A stretch of DNA of 64,000 nt, from positions 4,400,001 to 4,464,000 of the forward strand of contig NC_092566.1 of NCBI RefSeq assembly GCF_037975245.1, given 5' to 3'. Under the pieces are notes generated by a model that saw only the letters and a program-made list of their open reading frames with translations, did no database searches and was not told the DNA's origin. The position numbers and the translations under genes are program-made. Below, one piece after another: positions 1-12,641 of this stretch. The number at the start of each line of letters is the position of its first letter. Positions within the stretch are counted from its first letter, which is position 1. Source of the stretch: Apostichopus japonicus (lineage: Eukaryota; Echinodermata; Holothuroidea; Aspidochirotida; Stichopodidae).

Positions 1-849
1 GTACACTGATGACTCTCTCCTACCTCAAGACATAACTGGGACAATGCAAGAAAATCAACTCGTAACCCCTGACGATTGTTATTACTGTGTGGCTCTGGCG
101 ACAAGGCAAAAGAAAGCTAAGCTGACGGTAATTTCGAGTGAATAGTGAGGAATATAAAATGTACCCTGAAATGTCTAAATATTTTGAAAATTGAAACGAA
201 AACTGTTTGTTGAAAGAGTTCACATAATTTACAGTTGAATTGACATTATACGGGGCGTCCAAATTTTACAAACCATCGTCTATAATTAGCAATAAATTTT
301 CAATGACGGGATATGTGACAAGTTGATTCCGACGAAAAGTCAAAAATACCCTTCTTTTTTAATCAGCCCCGGTCGCTTTGTCTATCGGACAGACTCTCTC
401 CCAATGCATTTCGTTTACTTACGAGCCCCCTAAGCTTTCACTCGAGATAATGAAATATTGCCTGTACCCTCAGAGAAAAACATATCATTCTAATTTCTGT
501 ATTTGCCTATCTACGAGACTCAAATTCCTTTCCGAGACAGGTATTTCATGATGTCTTCTCGAGAATCTTTTGGGAAAACACCGAGAGGATGCATGCTTAA
601 AGAGGAAGAAGAGGGTGGCAGGATGAGATGGAGAAAGATGCAATGATACCATGAATGATGAAGTCAACTGCAATATTGAGCGTGAAATAAAATTGTGACA
701 ATTTATCTTACACACCTGTACTGTATGTCTCCCGTATGTGTAGACACTGCTAAGTTATTTAACACACATAATTAACAACATAAATCCATCCTTTCTAATT
801 GTGTATTTGTGCTTTCATACAGTGTGTATCTGTACAGTATACACCTTCT
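1..849. other. No gene seen
   Basis: AT-rich sequence with short frames only. I found no splice-bounded frame or known motif here. Confidence 0.5.
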
Positions 850-1115
850 TGGTTTCCCGAAAGGGAAAACTATGGAATCACTCTTACCGACTTTGCAAAA
901 TTGTGAGTGGGCCCCAGAATGCAATGTGGGCAAATAAATATTACGCGGATCACAAAGTCACTAACTACTGTACTATTACGGTTAGAATCGTCCAACACGG
1001 CAGTATACAGAAACATTGTACTCAAAGCCGAAGCCAAAGTGAATTAATCAGGTCTCACATCCTGAGTCTATGCATGTTAATTTCTTCAATACCTCCCTCA
1101 TTACCTTTCGGGAAT
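850..1115 (+). repeat. Dispersed repeat, copy 1
   Basis: About 265 bp, matched in reverse orientation at 41275-41528. Shared blocks include CGAAAGGGAAAACTATGGA, TTAGAATCGTCCAACACGGC on this copy and GCCGAAGCCAAAGTGAA. No target duplication or family recognised. The 109-codon frame here follows the repeat and is not a gene. Confidence 0.7.
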
Positions 1116-2790
1116 CATTTCATACTGTAGCTTTGATTAACGACTTGCATCGGAAACCCTAATTCGAACACAGACTTTTAGGTGCAATATGATATTTTTA
1201 TAACTGATATCGATTCTATTCATCTGATCATCTCTAGATGCCAAAGCATTGCTTAAAATAGACCACAATGAAATCATAAACAGGTGTTTATTATGTGATA
1301 CAATCAGCAAAATTACTCTAAAAGAAATACAACTAGGAAAACACTAATGTTTCTAACTATTCAATTAAAAAGCAAAATGGTAATAATGTGTTTGATTGAC
1401 AACTCAATTATCTCTTGACAAACTGTCATAAATGATGTTAAGTTTGTGCCTAACAAAAGCTTAGATTTGTCAAGGTTAGAAATGACGTGTATAACTTTCG
1501 ATAATCTGTGTCAAAGCCTTCAAGTCAAAATCATGAAAAAATATCACAAAGATGCTCTTCTCAAGGATCAGGGCAACTCACAAAATTCACAAACAATGTC
1601 TGGTTAACCCATCTAGGCTAGATGTGCAGATATTTATTGATCACATCCAAACCTCACCAACTATGCAATTGACAACTGCAATTCTGAAAAATAAATACAT
1701 TAATTAGAATTTAGAGACAGTGGCTCCTAACTGGTTCTGATCCAAGAGATATTAAACACTTGGATAAATGTGTGGTAGCGATTCCAACTTACTGCTCACT
1801 TCTTCACCCCTTGCCCTCACCGTGCATGCCAGCACGACCCCTACTGTACATGAAATGCACCTTCACCTGGCCTTCGATCCATCCTCACCCTGCCTTCAAC
1901 CATCAGATTGAGATAATGATAAAGTACAGTACAAAGTCACAATGCAGCCCTCCCCCCACCCCCCTCTGCCAACCACCACCCAAAAAAGAGAGTGAACAGT
2001 CTCTGTGTGTTACTGCCAGGGTAAAAACTGGGTTAAGTTAAATAAACACCTTAAAAGCTTCAGGCAGATCATAAAAGCATTGCATCCTGTGAAATTGATG
2101 ATTCAATTAAATATGGAAGCTTGTACTCTTATTTATTCTTTTAATATCTGTCGTATATTGAAGTGTTTGGCACCACAAAATATTCTTGTTTAAGCACACA
2201 GTACTGTACAAAATTGCCTCACCAGATAAACAGACTGAATGTTAAAATAAAAATAATGCGTACATGTACAGCTCCTAGAATTAAGCCCCTTCGCACAGAT
2301 CGACATCTTAATTCAAGTAACGCTGAACTTCCCCCCCCCCCCCCCGGTACAATTCATAAAGAGATTTATTATTCAAGATGAAGATGACAGAAATCTCACG
2401 CTGCCTCTCTTTAATGAAGTAAGTCTCACGGATGACTTGACTCCAAATGGATGAACGATGAGCTGTTGCTTTCCCCCCCCCCATTCCGCCAACCACTTTA
2501 GAAAACGACACGAATATGAACGTGGAATGATTAATGGAGGAATGATTAAAATAGCAGAAACGGTTTCCAGTAATATACATCAAAGATAAAAATTTACACA
2601 CGGGCTGATGGACACAGGTTTATATAAAATCAGAGTCTCTGTGAGCACTTTGGTGTTCTATGGTGGCAACTAGCCATACATCAGCAAATGAATAATATGG
2701 GCTTTGCAACAGTTAATAAACAATTTGAAAAATTTGCTCTCTTGTAGGGAGAAGATCCAAATGCAAAGCAACAACAAAATTTTGCTCTCA
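1116..2790. other. No gene seen; poly-C runs
   Basis: Frames are short and low-complexity. C runs occur at about 2331-2345 and 2475-2483. Confidence 0.5.
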
Positions 2791-2798
2791 ACTTTACC

Positions 2799-3388
2799 CA
2801 TGGGCGGCGATCATGGGGGGGACGGGGGGGACATGTCCCCCCCAATATTTTAGGTGGGGGATATAGTATCTAATATCCCCCCCAATATTTGGTGGCATAG
2901 TTTTTTTTTTTAGCATATTGTTTGTATTTTTTTTATGATATCGCTAGAAATTTCAAAGTAGAAAATGCTTAGATGCAACTTACAAGGCCTGGGAAGTGCC
3001 ATTTCCAGCGATCTGGGAGGCATTTTAGGCCAAAATTTTCTTTCGCGCTTCGCGCCAACTTATGGTGGCGCTACGCTTAGATAGTTTGCCTACAAGCTTC
3101 GCCCCTCCCTTGGCACATCCCTCGCAAGGCGCCGGTCTAACCGTGTCACAATTTGTTACCATATATGACCGAAAGTAGTTTTTACTTTTTTTTGCGAAAT
3201 GAATAGCTAGACGGACCGCATCCGTAATGAAATTTGGTTTGCCGAGGAAAATAGGGCTGTAGCAACCATATTTAAAAAAAAAAAAATTATGCCACCAAAT
3301 ATTGGGGGGATATTAGTTACTATTAGATACTACCGTATATTCCCCACCTAAAATATTGGGGGGACATGTCCCCCCGCCTCCCATGATT

Positions 3389-3419
<31 letters not shown>

Positions 3420-4491
3420 CATGGGGGGACAGGGGGACATGTTCCCCCAATATTTTAGGTGGGGAATATACGGTAGTATCTAATAGTAACTATTATCCCC
3501 CCCAATATTTGGTGGCATAATTTTTTTGTGTGACTATAAATAGAAAATAATGCGTGAGATTATTTATCCAAATCATATTTGGCGGTGGCTAAAACTTCAT
3601 CCAACACATGCTGCATGAGGTAAATGACTCTTCGTCGTCGTTTCTGTGACCTGTGACCGTATAGCATGTTGTCACTCATGATTATTATCATGTCTGTACA
3701 TCTCTTGTGTATGAGTAAAAGTACGTACAATCATATATATGATCCACATCGCTATGGGTTCACTGGGTTTCCATTTGGCCTGTTTCCTACAAGATTTCTA
3801 ACCGCAGACGCGTAGCCAGGTGGGGGGGGGGCGAAGGGTGTAGACCGCCCCCTCGAGCATATTTTTTTTATGATATCAAAGTTTTATAGTAGCCGTTATA
3901 AGAGGTTTTAATAATTGTACACCAGTAAATTAACTGTGTCTGAATTTTCGAAAATTCGTTGACCAACATTCTTTATCATACTTCCCTCTACTCGTGCAAT
4001 TTTTACCGATCTGTTAGGGGTTGAAGGGGGTTTTTCTATATTGGTTGTCCATAGATGAAAATTTGTGCAACATTATGGGTATGTTTTGAATTGAATTCAT
4101 GATTCAAATTCTGAACAAATAATGGGCTTAAAACCTTGAAAAATGGGGCTGACGGGTATTGTGGGGCGTTACGTAGAATTACCTACAAAAGCAATGATCC
4201 ACAGGAGATGTGATGAGGTCGAACATGATGTGTGACTGGTGACAATCTTGAAAAAGGTTATGAATAAAAAAAAAACTATAGGGAAAAGCTTGGTTCTCAG
4301 GCGAAAAGTGTACATCTGGTTGGTCATTTTCAAGCCCGATAAGTGCCATTTCCGGTGATCTGGGGGCTATGAAATCCAAAAATTTTCTTGTACGCTGCGC
4401 GCCAACCAATGGTGGCGCTCCGCTTAGATAGTAATTCGCCTGCACCCAAGCAAATGTCCCCCCCAATATTTGAAACAAATCGCCGCCCCTG
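2799..4491. mobile_element. Non-autonomous hAT-like DNA transposon, 1.69 kb, internally palindromic
   Basis: A perfect 8-bp target duplication ACTTTACC lies at 2791-2798 and 4492-4499. Terminal inverted repeats are CATGGGCGGCGAT on the left and CAGGGGCGGCGAT on the right. 8-bp duplications with CAGGG-type ends are typical of hAT elements. No transposase frame is seen. Inside are three related GGGGGACATGTCCCCC-bearing blocks (2810-2910; 3281-3384 inverted; 3419-3525 direct), the last two facing each other across an (AT)n spacer at 3391-3418. A direct repeat also occurs (about 2988-3115 and 4320-4440). The structure suggests insertion of relatives into each other. Confidence 0.8.
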
Positions 4492-5930
4492 ACTTTACCA
4501 TCAAGCACTTGATATCCATTGATTTGCCTTTTCATTATTTGATAGAAAAACAACTGAAATAAGACTACTGTATCTATAGATTTATGTGTGAAATATATAT
4601 TTCTGGACTTTTTAATGACTCCCTTAAACAATGTCACAGACAATATTTGAGACAAAACATATAGATAATTTATAATTTAACATTTAAGCTTCAAAATGAC
4701 TTAAACAATGTAAGATACAATAATATACAGTAAGTTATGAACAAGCTGGTTTCTTTTGACATCACAGATATTATTGGTTCCACAACCTTTCAGGGAAGCC
4801 TAATCCATTGAGAGGAAATACGTTAATTTTATGGCTGACAATCTTTCTTGCTGCAGACTTTGAGAAGCTTAAAGGCATTGAAGACTCACCCCAAACCATG
4901 TGCCGCGCTCTGAAAAAAGTTAACTTTCCGTTGCTTGCAAGTGAAGTTTTCTGCTTGTTGCTACAAAATACAGACAGTAATGAAACGATATACCTTGTTA
5001 TCTTTAGCTGGACCTGAGATGTCCATCACTGTATCGTTTGTACACTGTGCTGTGGGTATTGACCGCAGCTGTATGTACTGACTGTACACTACTGTCTAAT
5101 TACCAAACGCAGCAAGCTGTACCATATTTTCTGGGATCGATGGTGGTATCTAACACTTCTGTTACACCTCATTCGAAACTAGGTCAGATTTACCGGCGTT
5201 AGACGTTTCCTTTTGCGCGAGTCTTCACACCCTTTAACTGTCTTACTTTGAATCACAATGTTACATTTATTTGTCTTTATTTATCTATTTATTCATTTAA
5301 TTATTTATTTACTTACATATTTTTGCAAAAACAAATCTCTACTTTCATAGCACAAACTAAAAAGTGCTCAGTTGCACTATGTACTTTCTTTGCAAATAAC
5401 CTTGCCCACTTTTTATGTCTTTACTTTCAATATTTACAATACTTTGGGCTACTTCCATCACACATGTGTCAATATATTGGGACAAACAAAACAAATACAT
5501 ACAACACCAATACATCCAAACAACTTTATCCTTTTCCTCATCAAACGTAGTTTTACATTTATATTCTGTAAAATACCTTTAGCCAGTTTAGCATGCAGTC
5601 AACAAACATTAAATGTACTATTTTGACTGTACACAGCCTACATAAATGACCTATAAATTTAAGCCAGACTTTCGATGCTCCAGATAGTATTTATAATGTA
5701 TATATGAACATTACTTTAGGCTACAGGGTTATTAAATCAAATAACAGCTTCAAAAAGCTGCAACTATAGAGATGATCACCGGAGACATCACACGTTTTAC
5801 TAATTGTATCACCAGTCCACTTTTCTACTTAATTTGATCAACTTTTTTCAGCAGGCATGCAAAAAGTCAATGAACTTGGTGTGGGGACATACATATATAT
5901 TTAAGCAAACATAAATAAATACATATATAC

Positions 5931-5937
<7 letters not shown>

Positions 5938-5964
<27 letters not shown>
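5938..5964. repeat. (TA)n microsatellite
   Basis: Short perfect dinucleotide run. Confidence 0.9.
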
Positions 5965-5970
<6 letters not shown>

Positions 5971-6096
5971 TTTTTATCTCTGGAGTACGGCAAATATGTC
6001 ACCAAAACAGAACTAGTATTGTTCGATACAGGTGACAAACGCCTACAGTGGAATTACGGCCTTCCTTACCGGTTTCGAACCTCTGGACATACAATC

Positions 6097-6217
6097 AGCG
6101 TCCATAGCCTAGTGGTTGGTGTGTACGCATGTAAAGTGGGAGGCCTGGGTTCGAGTCCCGGTGGGGGCTGGAAGTTTTTTCACTGTTCTGGATTTTCCAA
6201 ATCACTACAATTTCAAT

Positions 6218-6262
<45 letters not shown>
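6097..6262 (+). mobile_element. tRNA-derived SINE with (TA)n tail
   Basis: The head 6097-6169 has an A box (TAGCCTAGTGGTTGG) and a B box (GGTTCGAGTCCC), with ends AGCGTCC and GGGGGCT that pair except at one position. The body is followed by (TA)n. The anticodon arm does not fold well, so this is not a working tRNA gene. Confidence 0.72.
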
Positions 6263-6264
<2 letters not shown>

Positions 6265-9171
6265 TATTTATATAAACACAACAAATTAGAAATATTATGC
6301 TGTAGTGTACATGAAGTATGCTGTACTGTCCACGGTATGACCGGACCTACTGAACACAAGACTGCACTGTACTACACTTAGTGGACACAACGATACAGCC
6401 CAGGAGCACATGTCTGCTCCCGGGCTTTCCCTCACCACCACTGGAAAAAAAGTTTATCGAAAAGTTACAGGTTAGGGATCATTACAGTCCTGTACTTTTT
6501 ACTTCTAAATAAACAGAGACAGACAATAAAAACTGAATGTTACCCTGATTGAGCCATCTAGACCAATGTGTTTAGAATCACACATACAATAAGATCCTCC
6601 CCTCGATATAACTATGAGTGCTACTCTACAGCTGGGTATGTCGATAAGAAATAAGTACTATTTGATGCTCTTTATCTGCATGTATGTTACAGTAACTGTC
6701 TCTTAATCAAATCACAGTAAAATGTTGAGTCACACAAATTTCATTTATATTTATTAGTAAGTGTGTGAAAAATTAAGCATAAAAGTGATGAGCCTGCAAC
6801 CTGCTCATGCAAATAATGTGCTCAACCAATAAATGGAGTATGGTAAATGAATTAAGCTTAAGGCCAAAACAAAACCATGCACACAAAGAAGAACAATTTA
6901 CATGTGTATAAATGGTGCAAAGACATTACTTGAACCTTTGAGAATATTAAAAGTTAGAACCTTGCCAATATTAAAAAGAAATTATGGTGTGTTTGATGAC
7001 ATGAAAAACACTAAATATCAGACCCAACTACCTGTATATAAAAATTTCCCCAAAACTCCTCCATATAAGGCCCCGGCATCCACCCTTCATGTTTGCCCTT
7101 CCGATTAGAACTTTTGCTAAATCCTTTTTCCACCAACTCATCTCTGAATCTGGATAGATGACTTTAGCACACATTATGCTACATTAACACAGTACAAGCA
7201 ATGCTAACACAGTTCAAAACCTCATCAAGCAGTTTTGCTTGATTTTGTAAAATGCCTAAGTCAGAGAATAATTTAGCATTCAAAGTTTGTGTATCAGCTT
7301 TGAACGTATTTAGACTTTCTCTTATAAAATACTATAGTTCCTGTGTATAAAAACTGCTATACAACTTCGCACTTGTATATAGCAATTTGCCAGTGTTGCA
7401 TAGCAACTAAATACTGGATAAATTATTCCTTGTAAGTGCTTGTACAGATATATTTCAGCCAGTAACCACTCCATCACATCATCAGCATATACAGTATCTC
7501 TTGGCTACTAATAGAAGGAATGCTCAAATATATGTAACAGACTAAATACATCTAGTTCACAATGTAAAGAGTGCAGGTGTATCATTCACTAATGAAGTTT
7601 GAACACAAGCATGAAAGTCAAAATCAGTTCCAAGGGTGTTTGTTCGCTTACTGTATACATCCAGCAGGTTGAGATCTAACAGTCAAAGACTAAGACCGTG
7701 ACTGAGATGTGTAGATATAAGACTGAGACAAAACCAAGACTGAGGCCTGAAAAGTCGAGACTGAGACCTAAAGGTCCAAGACCAAAACCTTATAAATGAG
7801 TACAATATACAGTGAAAAAGAGACAAGAGAAGTTGCTTTACTGTATGTGTACACACTTTCATTGTCATGAAAACAAAATGTGGAATACTTTGACCAGTGT
7901 CTGTCAGAATATGGACAGTAAATATGAGCAGTTTGAAATGTTGTGCCCTGATTCATCAGTTACACACTTCGTTGTTGAGAGAATACAGTACAGAAATGAC
8001 AATATGCGATGACACTTTAAAAACAAGCAAAATGATACATTGGAACATTAACGAAACACATTCGCATGATATCCTCAAATCCACCATTAGCAATGTTACG
8101 ACTGTGACCTCAGCTTTAGAAAAGATGAAAAGAGTCGGACTTATATTTTCATGGATCTATTTGAACCAAACAAAATGCCGACCTGCTTGGCATAGCAAAC
8201 ACAAGGTGACACAGGGTCAATTTAATCTTACAGTAAGTTTCCAGCCGTTCTGTGTAAATCATACAAGTTTAAGTAATACTGTAGCTGCAGTGGTTCTTTG
8301 AATATAATATACCACAAGCACTAGACTACTCACACTGCCAATTACTGAACATGGACCACATCTTCTACCCGTAGTAAATGTTAATGATCATGTACAGTTA
8401 GGATGTGTGCATGTGATTACAACTATAACTGGTCAAGATTAAGCCCATTTTTTAGTTGACTAGGCATACTGCATATTCCCCACTGGTTGTTGGAAATGTT
8501 CAGTACGCTCACATCAGTGTGTGACTATTGATTCTGATAACTATTCAAAACTAGGTCATGGCACTTTAGTTGCGTTGTGTGTTTCTCAATTCTTCTTCAG
8601 TTGAGAAGTGTACGGCTGGTGTAGTGCAGTTCTATTGTACATATTATCTTGTAAAAAGTGTCCGGCCGGACCAACTAGTTGCTCAGGAAATAATTGCCGA
8701 CTGGACAAAAGACCCTTGCAAAGTTTGTCTTGTTTGATATACTACAGAACGCAAGTATATCCCCACCAACGTCAACATGAATATCAATTGTATGTTAATT
8801 TATATAACAGGATGAATGGCCCTCAAAAAACAATGAGACATGATTATCATTGTGTGTTGCTTAATGGATTTGACTCAAGACTTTAATACTTGACATCAAA
8901 AGGGAGTGAGACCAAGCTCAAAATGTCAAAGCCAGGAGAAATCTAAGGGTAGGCCCTATTTGCCAAATACCATACATGGAACACAAATACAGTATTTTGT
9001 TAAAATCCAAGCAAATTTTGACATGGGGAAAACAAAAGTAAAGCTTGCTAAAATATAGATTTAAGAGGAATGTGACACTGAGGAAGTTGCTAACTGATGG
9101 TCTCCAGCCAAAAACAGTTAAAAAAATTATCAGTCATATTTCCTAAACCAAGATAATGAAACTGCACACAG

Positions 9172-9981
9172 GGGTCACACTAATTAGCGTCAACTCACGA
9201 CAACTCACGACAACTCAAGACAACTCAAGACAACAGGTTTAAAATACCATCAAATACAATTGATGTTATCAGAGTATATCCGGAAACACCTTTAAAACTG
9301 ACTGGAACCAGCGTGCATACAGATCTTTCACGGGAAAAATGTTTTTGTCGTAAAAATCGCCAACTTTTTTCTAACGTTGAATTGGACGACGTGATGCCAT
9401 TGCGCTTGCGCAATGACATTGGACCGAACCATTACACTACAGGTAAGTGTAATTTTTCAATGATTTGACGGAGAGAATAATAAAACCAGTCAAAATGATA
9501 GTAAGCAAGCAAGACTCTGTAAAGTTAATAATAACATATGTAAATTACAATGGAAAAACAATAAGAAATATTCATTATTTTAAAACATTAAATAATTTGA
9601 TTTGGAGTTCATTCACCATACTTTGGTGCTTTATTACTACGACAACCCACCTTACCGACACTGTACACAAGGTACTTTCCAAACCTAGCACAAACCCACC
9701 CATATTATAATGGTTCGGTCCGATGGCATTGCGCAAGCGCAATAGCATCACGTCGTCTAATTCAACGTTAGGAAAAAGTTGGCGATTTTTACGACAAAAA
9801 CATTTTTTCCCGTGAAAGATCTGTATGCACGCTGGTTCCAGTCACTTTTAAACGTGTTTCCAGATATACTCTGATAACATCAATTGTATTTGATGGTATT
9901 TGATGTTATTTTAAACCTGTTGTCTTGAGTTGTCTTGAGTTGTCGTGAGTTGTCGTGAGTTGACGCTAATTAGTGTGACCG
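9172..9981. mobile_element. 810-bp foldback/MULE-like element with ~265-bp inverted arms
   Basis: The arms 9172-9436 and 9707-9981 are inverted copies, starting GGTCACACTAATTAGCGTCA at the outer ends. Each arm begins with four 10-bp direct repeats of the CAACTCACGA/CAACTCAAGA type. An 8-bp target duplication GCACACAG lies at 9164-9171 and 9982-9989. Long terminal inverted repeats with 8-9-bp duplications fit Mutator-like MITEs, but the superfamily is inferred. The central ~270 bp is AT-rich; its 81-codon frame is not recognisable. Confidence 0.82.
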
Positions 9982-9989
9982 GCACACAG

Positions 9990-12641
9990 TACCAAGAAAC
10001 TCCTTACATGACTGAAGTCAAGAATCTCTTCAAACTGATATTCATTTTCCCACAGTGAACACAATACAATAGGCCTAGGTCTAAGTGAAATAACCATTAA
10101 CTTAATGTGAATTATTCAATTAGTTTATAAAATGGCATGATTTAATCAAATGGATTTTGTAACTTCCTTTATCTGTTATAAGCCAATACTACTACATGTA
10201 CTACTAGAGTATACTCACTAGGCCTTACATTGTAAGTTAGGCCTAACTAACCATAGCATTACTATTAGCCTAACGATAACCTATAGAAGGAAATTGACTG
10301 AGTATTGCTAGCTCTTGTTGAAAAAGATTAACCTACTGTTCTTGATCTGATTCGAAGTTGCTGACTTGGAAAAGGCTTGCAATACAACGACGATGTCGAT
10401 AAACGGCTTAGGCTGAAATACTGCAAATTCGTTGTGCTACATACCACACACTTACACTGTGTAATTCACATTCGATATCTGGAGGTGATCACTACTGGAC
10501 TACAATATTACAGTACATGCAATTAGTCCTCGATTACAGTACAACATCTACTTGTCAGTATGTATGGTTCCGGTTCAGAGAGATGTAAACATATTGCATC
10601 ACCAATCTGAAGTTAGCTATGACAGTATTCATCGCAGAAATCAACCATAAATAAATACTGGGCTACGGATGCTGACAACAACCATTAAGTTTGGATAGCA
10701 TTGCTTCAAGAGAAGGTACATATGGTTCAATAGGTCAGTAGGGGGGGGGGGGGAGAGGGAGAAAGCAAGGGTTGCAGAGGAGAGGTGGAAATGGGAGAGT
10801 GGAAGGGAAAAAGGAATCTGGAGTAAAATTAAGAGGTATACTATTTATTAACATGTATCTTGCGAATAACCTTCGTAGCTATTTTTCCTGCTAACCCCAT
10901 ACATAATTCGCTATACCCGTGACTGTTAGGTTCATACGGGCACATATACATATAAAGTAGCAGTGCAGAATTCACATTGGCTTTGGCCAGTCAACAACAT
11001 GTGAACCATTTCTTTCTTGTTTGGGGACTTGAAGGGAGGGTTGTAAGCCTGTCATTATTATCGTTGTTATTGTGCATGTAATGCATGGGGGCGGGGGGGG
11101 GGGGTGTTTGGGTGGAGAAGAAGATTGGGTTAGGTACGTGTTACGATCAAGGGACTCCATTTCGACTGTCTGTTGACAACACGACGTCGCCTGGTGGTAT
11201 AATTGCCACAAAATAGTTGAACATCAATTGTGAGGACCCTCCTCCCCCCCCCCCCAATCGAAGATCCAAACGTGTTGCATTCATCTGGATGGTGGCCCCT
11301 TTCAGGATCGTTACTTTAGCGGCGGATACGGAAGCTTCCAAAAGTATTGGGGTGGGGGCAGAAAGCGGCAAAATACAACAACAAAAAACAAACAGATTTA
11401 TAATACGAAAGAAAAACTTTTGAGAACATTTGTCATGATGATATCACAAACCACCTACTGGACGTGATCCACTCCCTTGAGTAAGATGGGGTTTAGCCCG
11501 CTCACAATAGGATATATACATCCAATCTACCACATTATATCGAGTAAGGGACAAAATGTTAAGTATGGTGAATGTAAGCTGATATAAATTTCTTTTAAGA
11601 TTAGTGTTACACTGCGTACCGAATTTATCAGTATAGTTTGTTATATTTTTGTGGCGCTATTTAATTTCTGTATATTCTCCGAAATACTATAAGTTGACAC
11701 AAAAAATTGCAAATTTGATTGTAGGCTGACCGTGCACTCTTTTCCGCTTTCACGAAATCCAGCCGAATATCCAGATACGTGATGGGAATGCACCCAACTA
11801 TGCCTAGTCAGAAATACAGGGGAAGAGAGGGGTTTAAGAGTGGGGGGGGGGGGCAAGAACGTAATTGGTAGCCCTAATTGGTGTCCCAGTAGCATGCCGC
11901 AGTGCAGCGATAAGCTAAACTTGCAGATGAAATTCAGACCCACATACAGAAGTTCAAAAGACGTTTTTACTGAATTGATTGGTAGATGGTCTACAAATGA
12001 TTGTAGGCCTATGTAGCTTACTCCATAAAAAAAAGCATTTGAATAATTGCCCTCTGAACATCACAAACTTTTCAAGACCTTCGCATGTAGCAGAAATTGT
12101 TATCCAATTCTTTAGCGCATCATCGTTAGAGGGTCTGCGACATCCATTAACTTTTTTTAAGCTATATTTACATAAACATGCGGGGTGTTTTTTTTTTGTA
12201 GTGGCCTAGCGCAGTTAGATAATTAAGCTCTCCTTCGTTAACTTTTAGTAGATGGAATGCCTTTCCCCTAATTGTCTGTAAAACATTGCCTCTGGGACCT
12301 GCTTGAGGCTCGAAGAAAAATGTAAAATACTCCAGTATGCTGTATGTGCATGGACGTATAGATAACTGCTGTGTCAGTACGTGTTGCTGAAAGAGGTATA
12401 GTCTGATTCGGCGGTGAATTGGGAAATGCCATGGTTTTAGTCAGGCTTTTCTGCCTTTAATGCTTTCCAAATATCCTAATTCTCCGCCAAAGCTACTATA
12501 ATACTTATTGTAGATCATGATAATGAATGCCCTGCCCGCACGGTCTACGCCCACGATCCATATTTTTGCCTCCTTAGTACTCTGAACACTCATCGAAAAG
12601 ACTAAGGCTTGACAAAAGACCGTGACGACTGTTCATCCAGG
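9990..12641. other. No gene seen; several G/C homopolymers
   Basis: G runs at about 10741 and 11093, a C run at 11244 and a G run at 11843. Short frames across them are compositional. Confidence 0.5.

Larger units (their letters stand above)
4500..9163. other. No gene seen apart from a SINE
   Basis: Holds the (TA)n run near 5940 and the SINE at 6097. A loose repetition of ..GACTGAGACC.AAG.. occurs at about 7680-7795. No frame here has a recognisable domain. Confidence 0.5.

Noticed and set aside
801-1130. 109-codon plus-strand frame
   Set aside because: It overlies a dispersed repeat whose other copy has a different frame; no domain.
4179-4655. 158-codon minus-strand frame
   Set aside because: It crosses the right end and target duplication of the 2799-4491 transposon into unique sequence, so it is not one gene.
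6097-6169. Functional tRNA gene
   Set aside because: A and B boxes are present but the anticodon arm does not pair and a SINE body follows. The same reasoning applies to 55345 and 62981.
9179-9235. CRISPR-like short direct repeats
   Set aside because: The 10-bp repeats have no spacers and are mirrored at the other end of a transposon in an animal genome.
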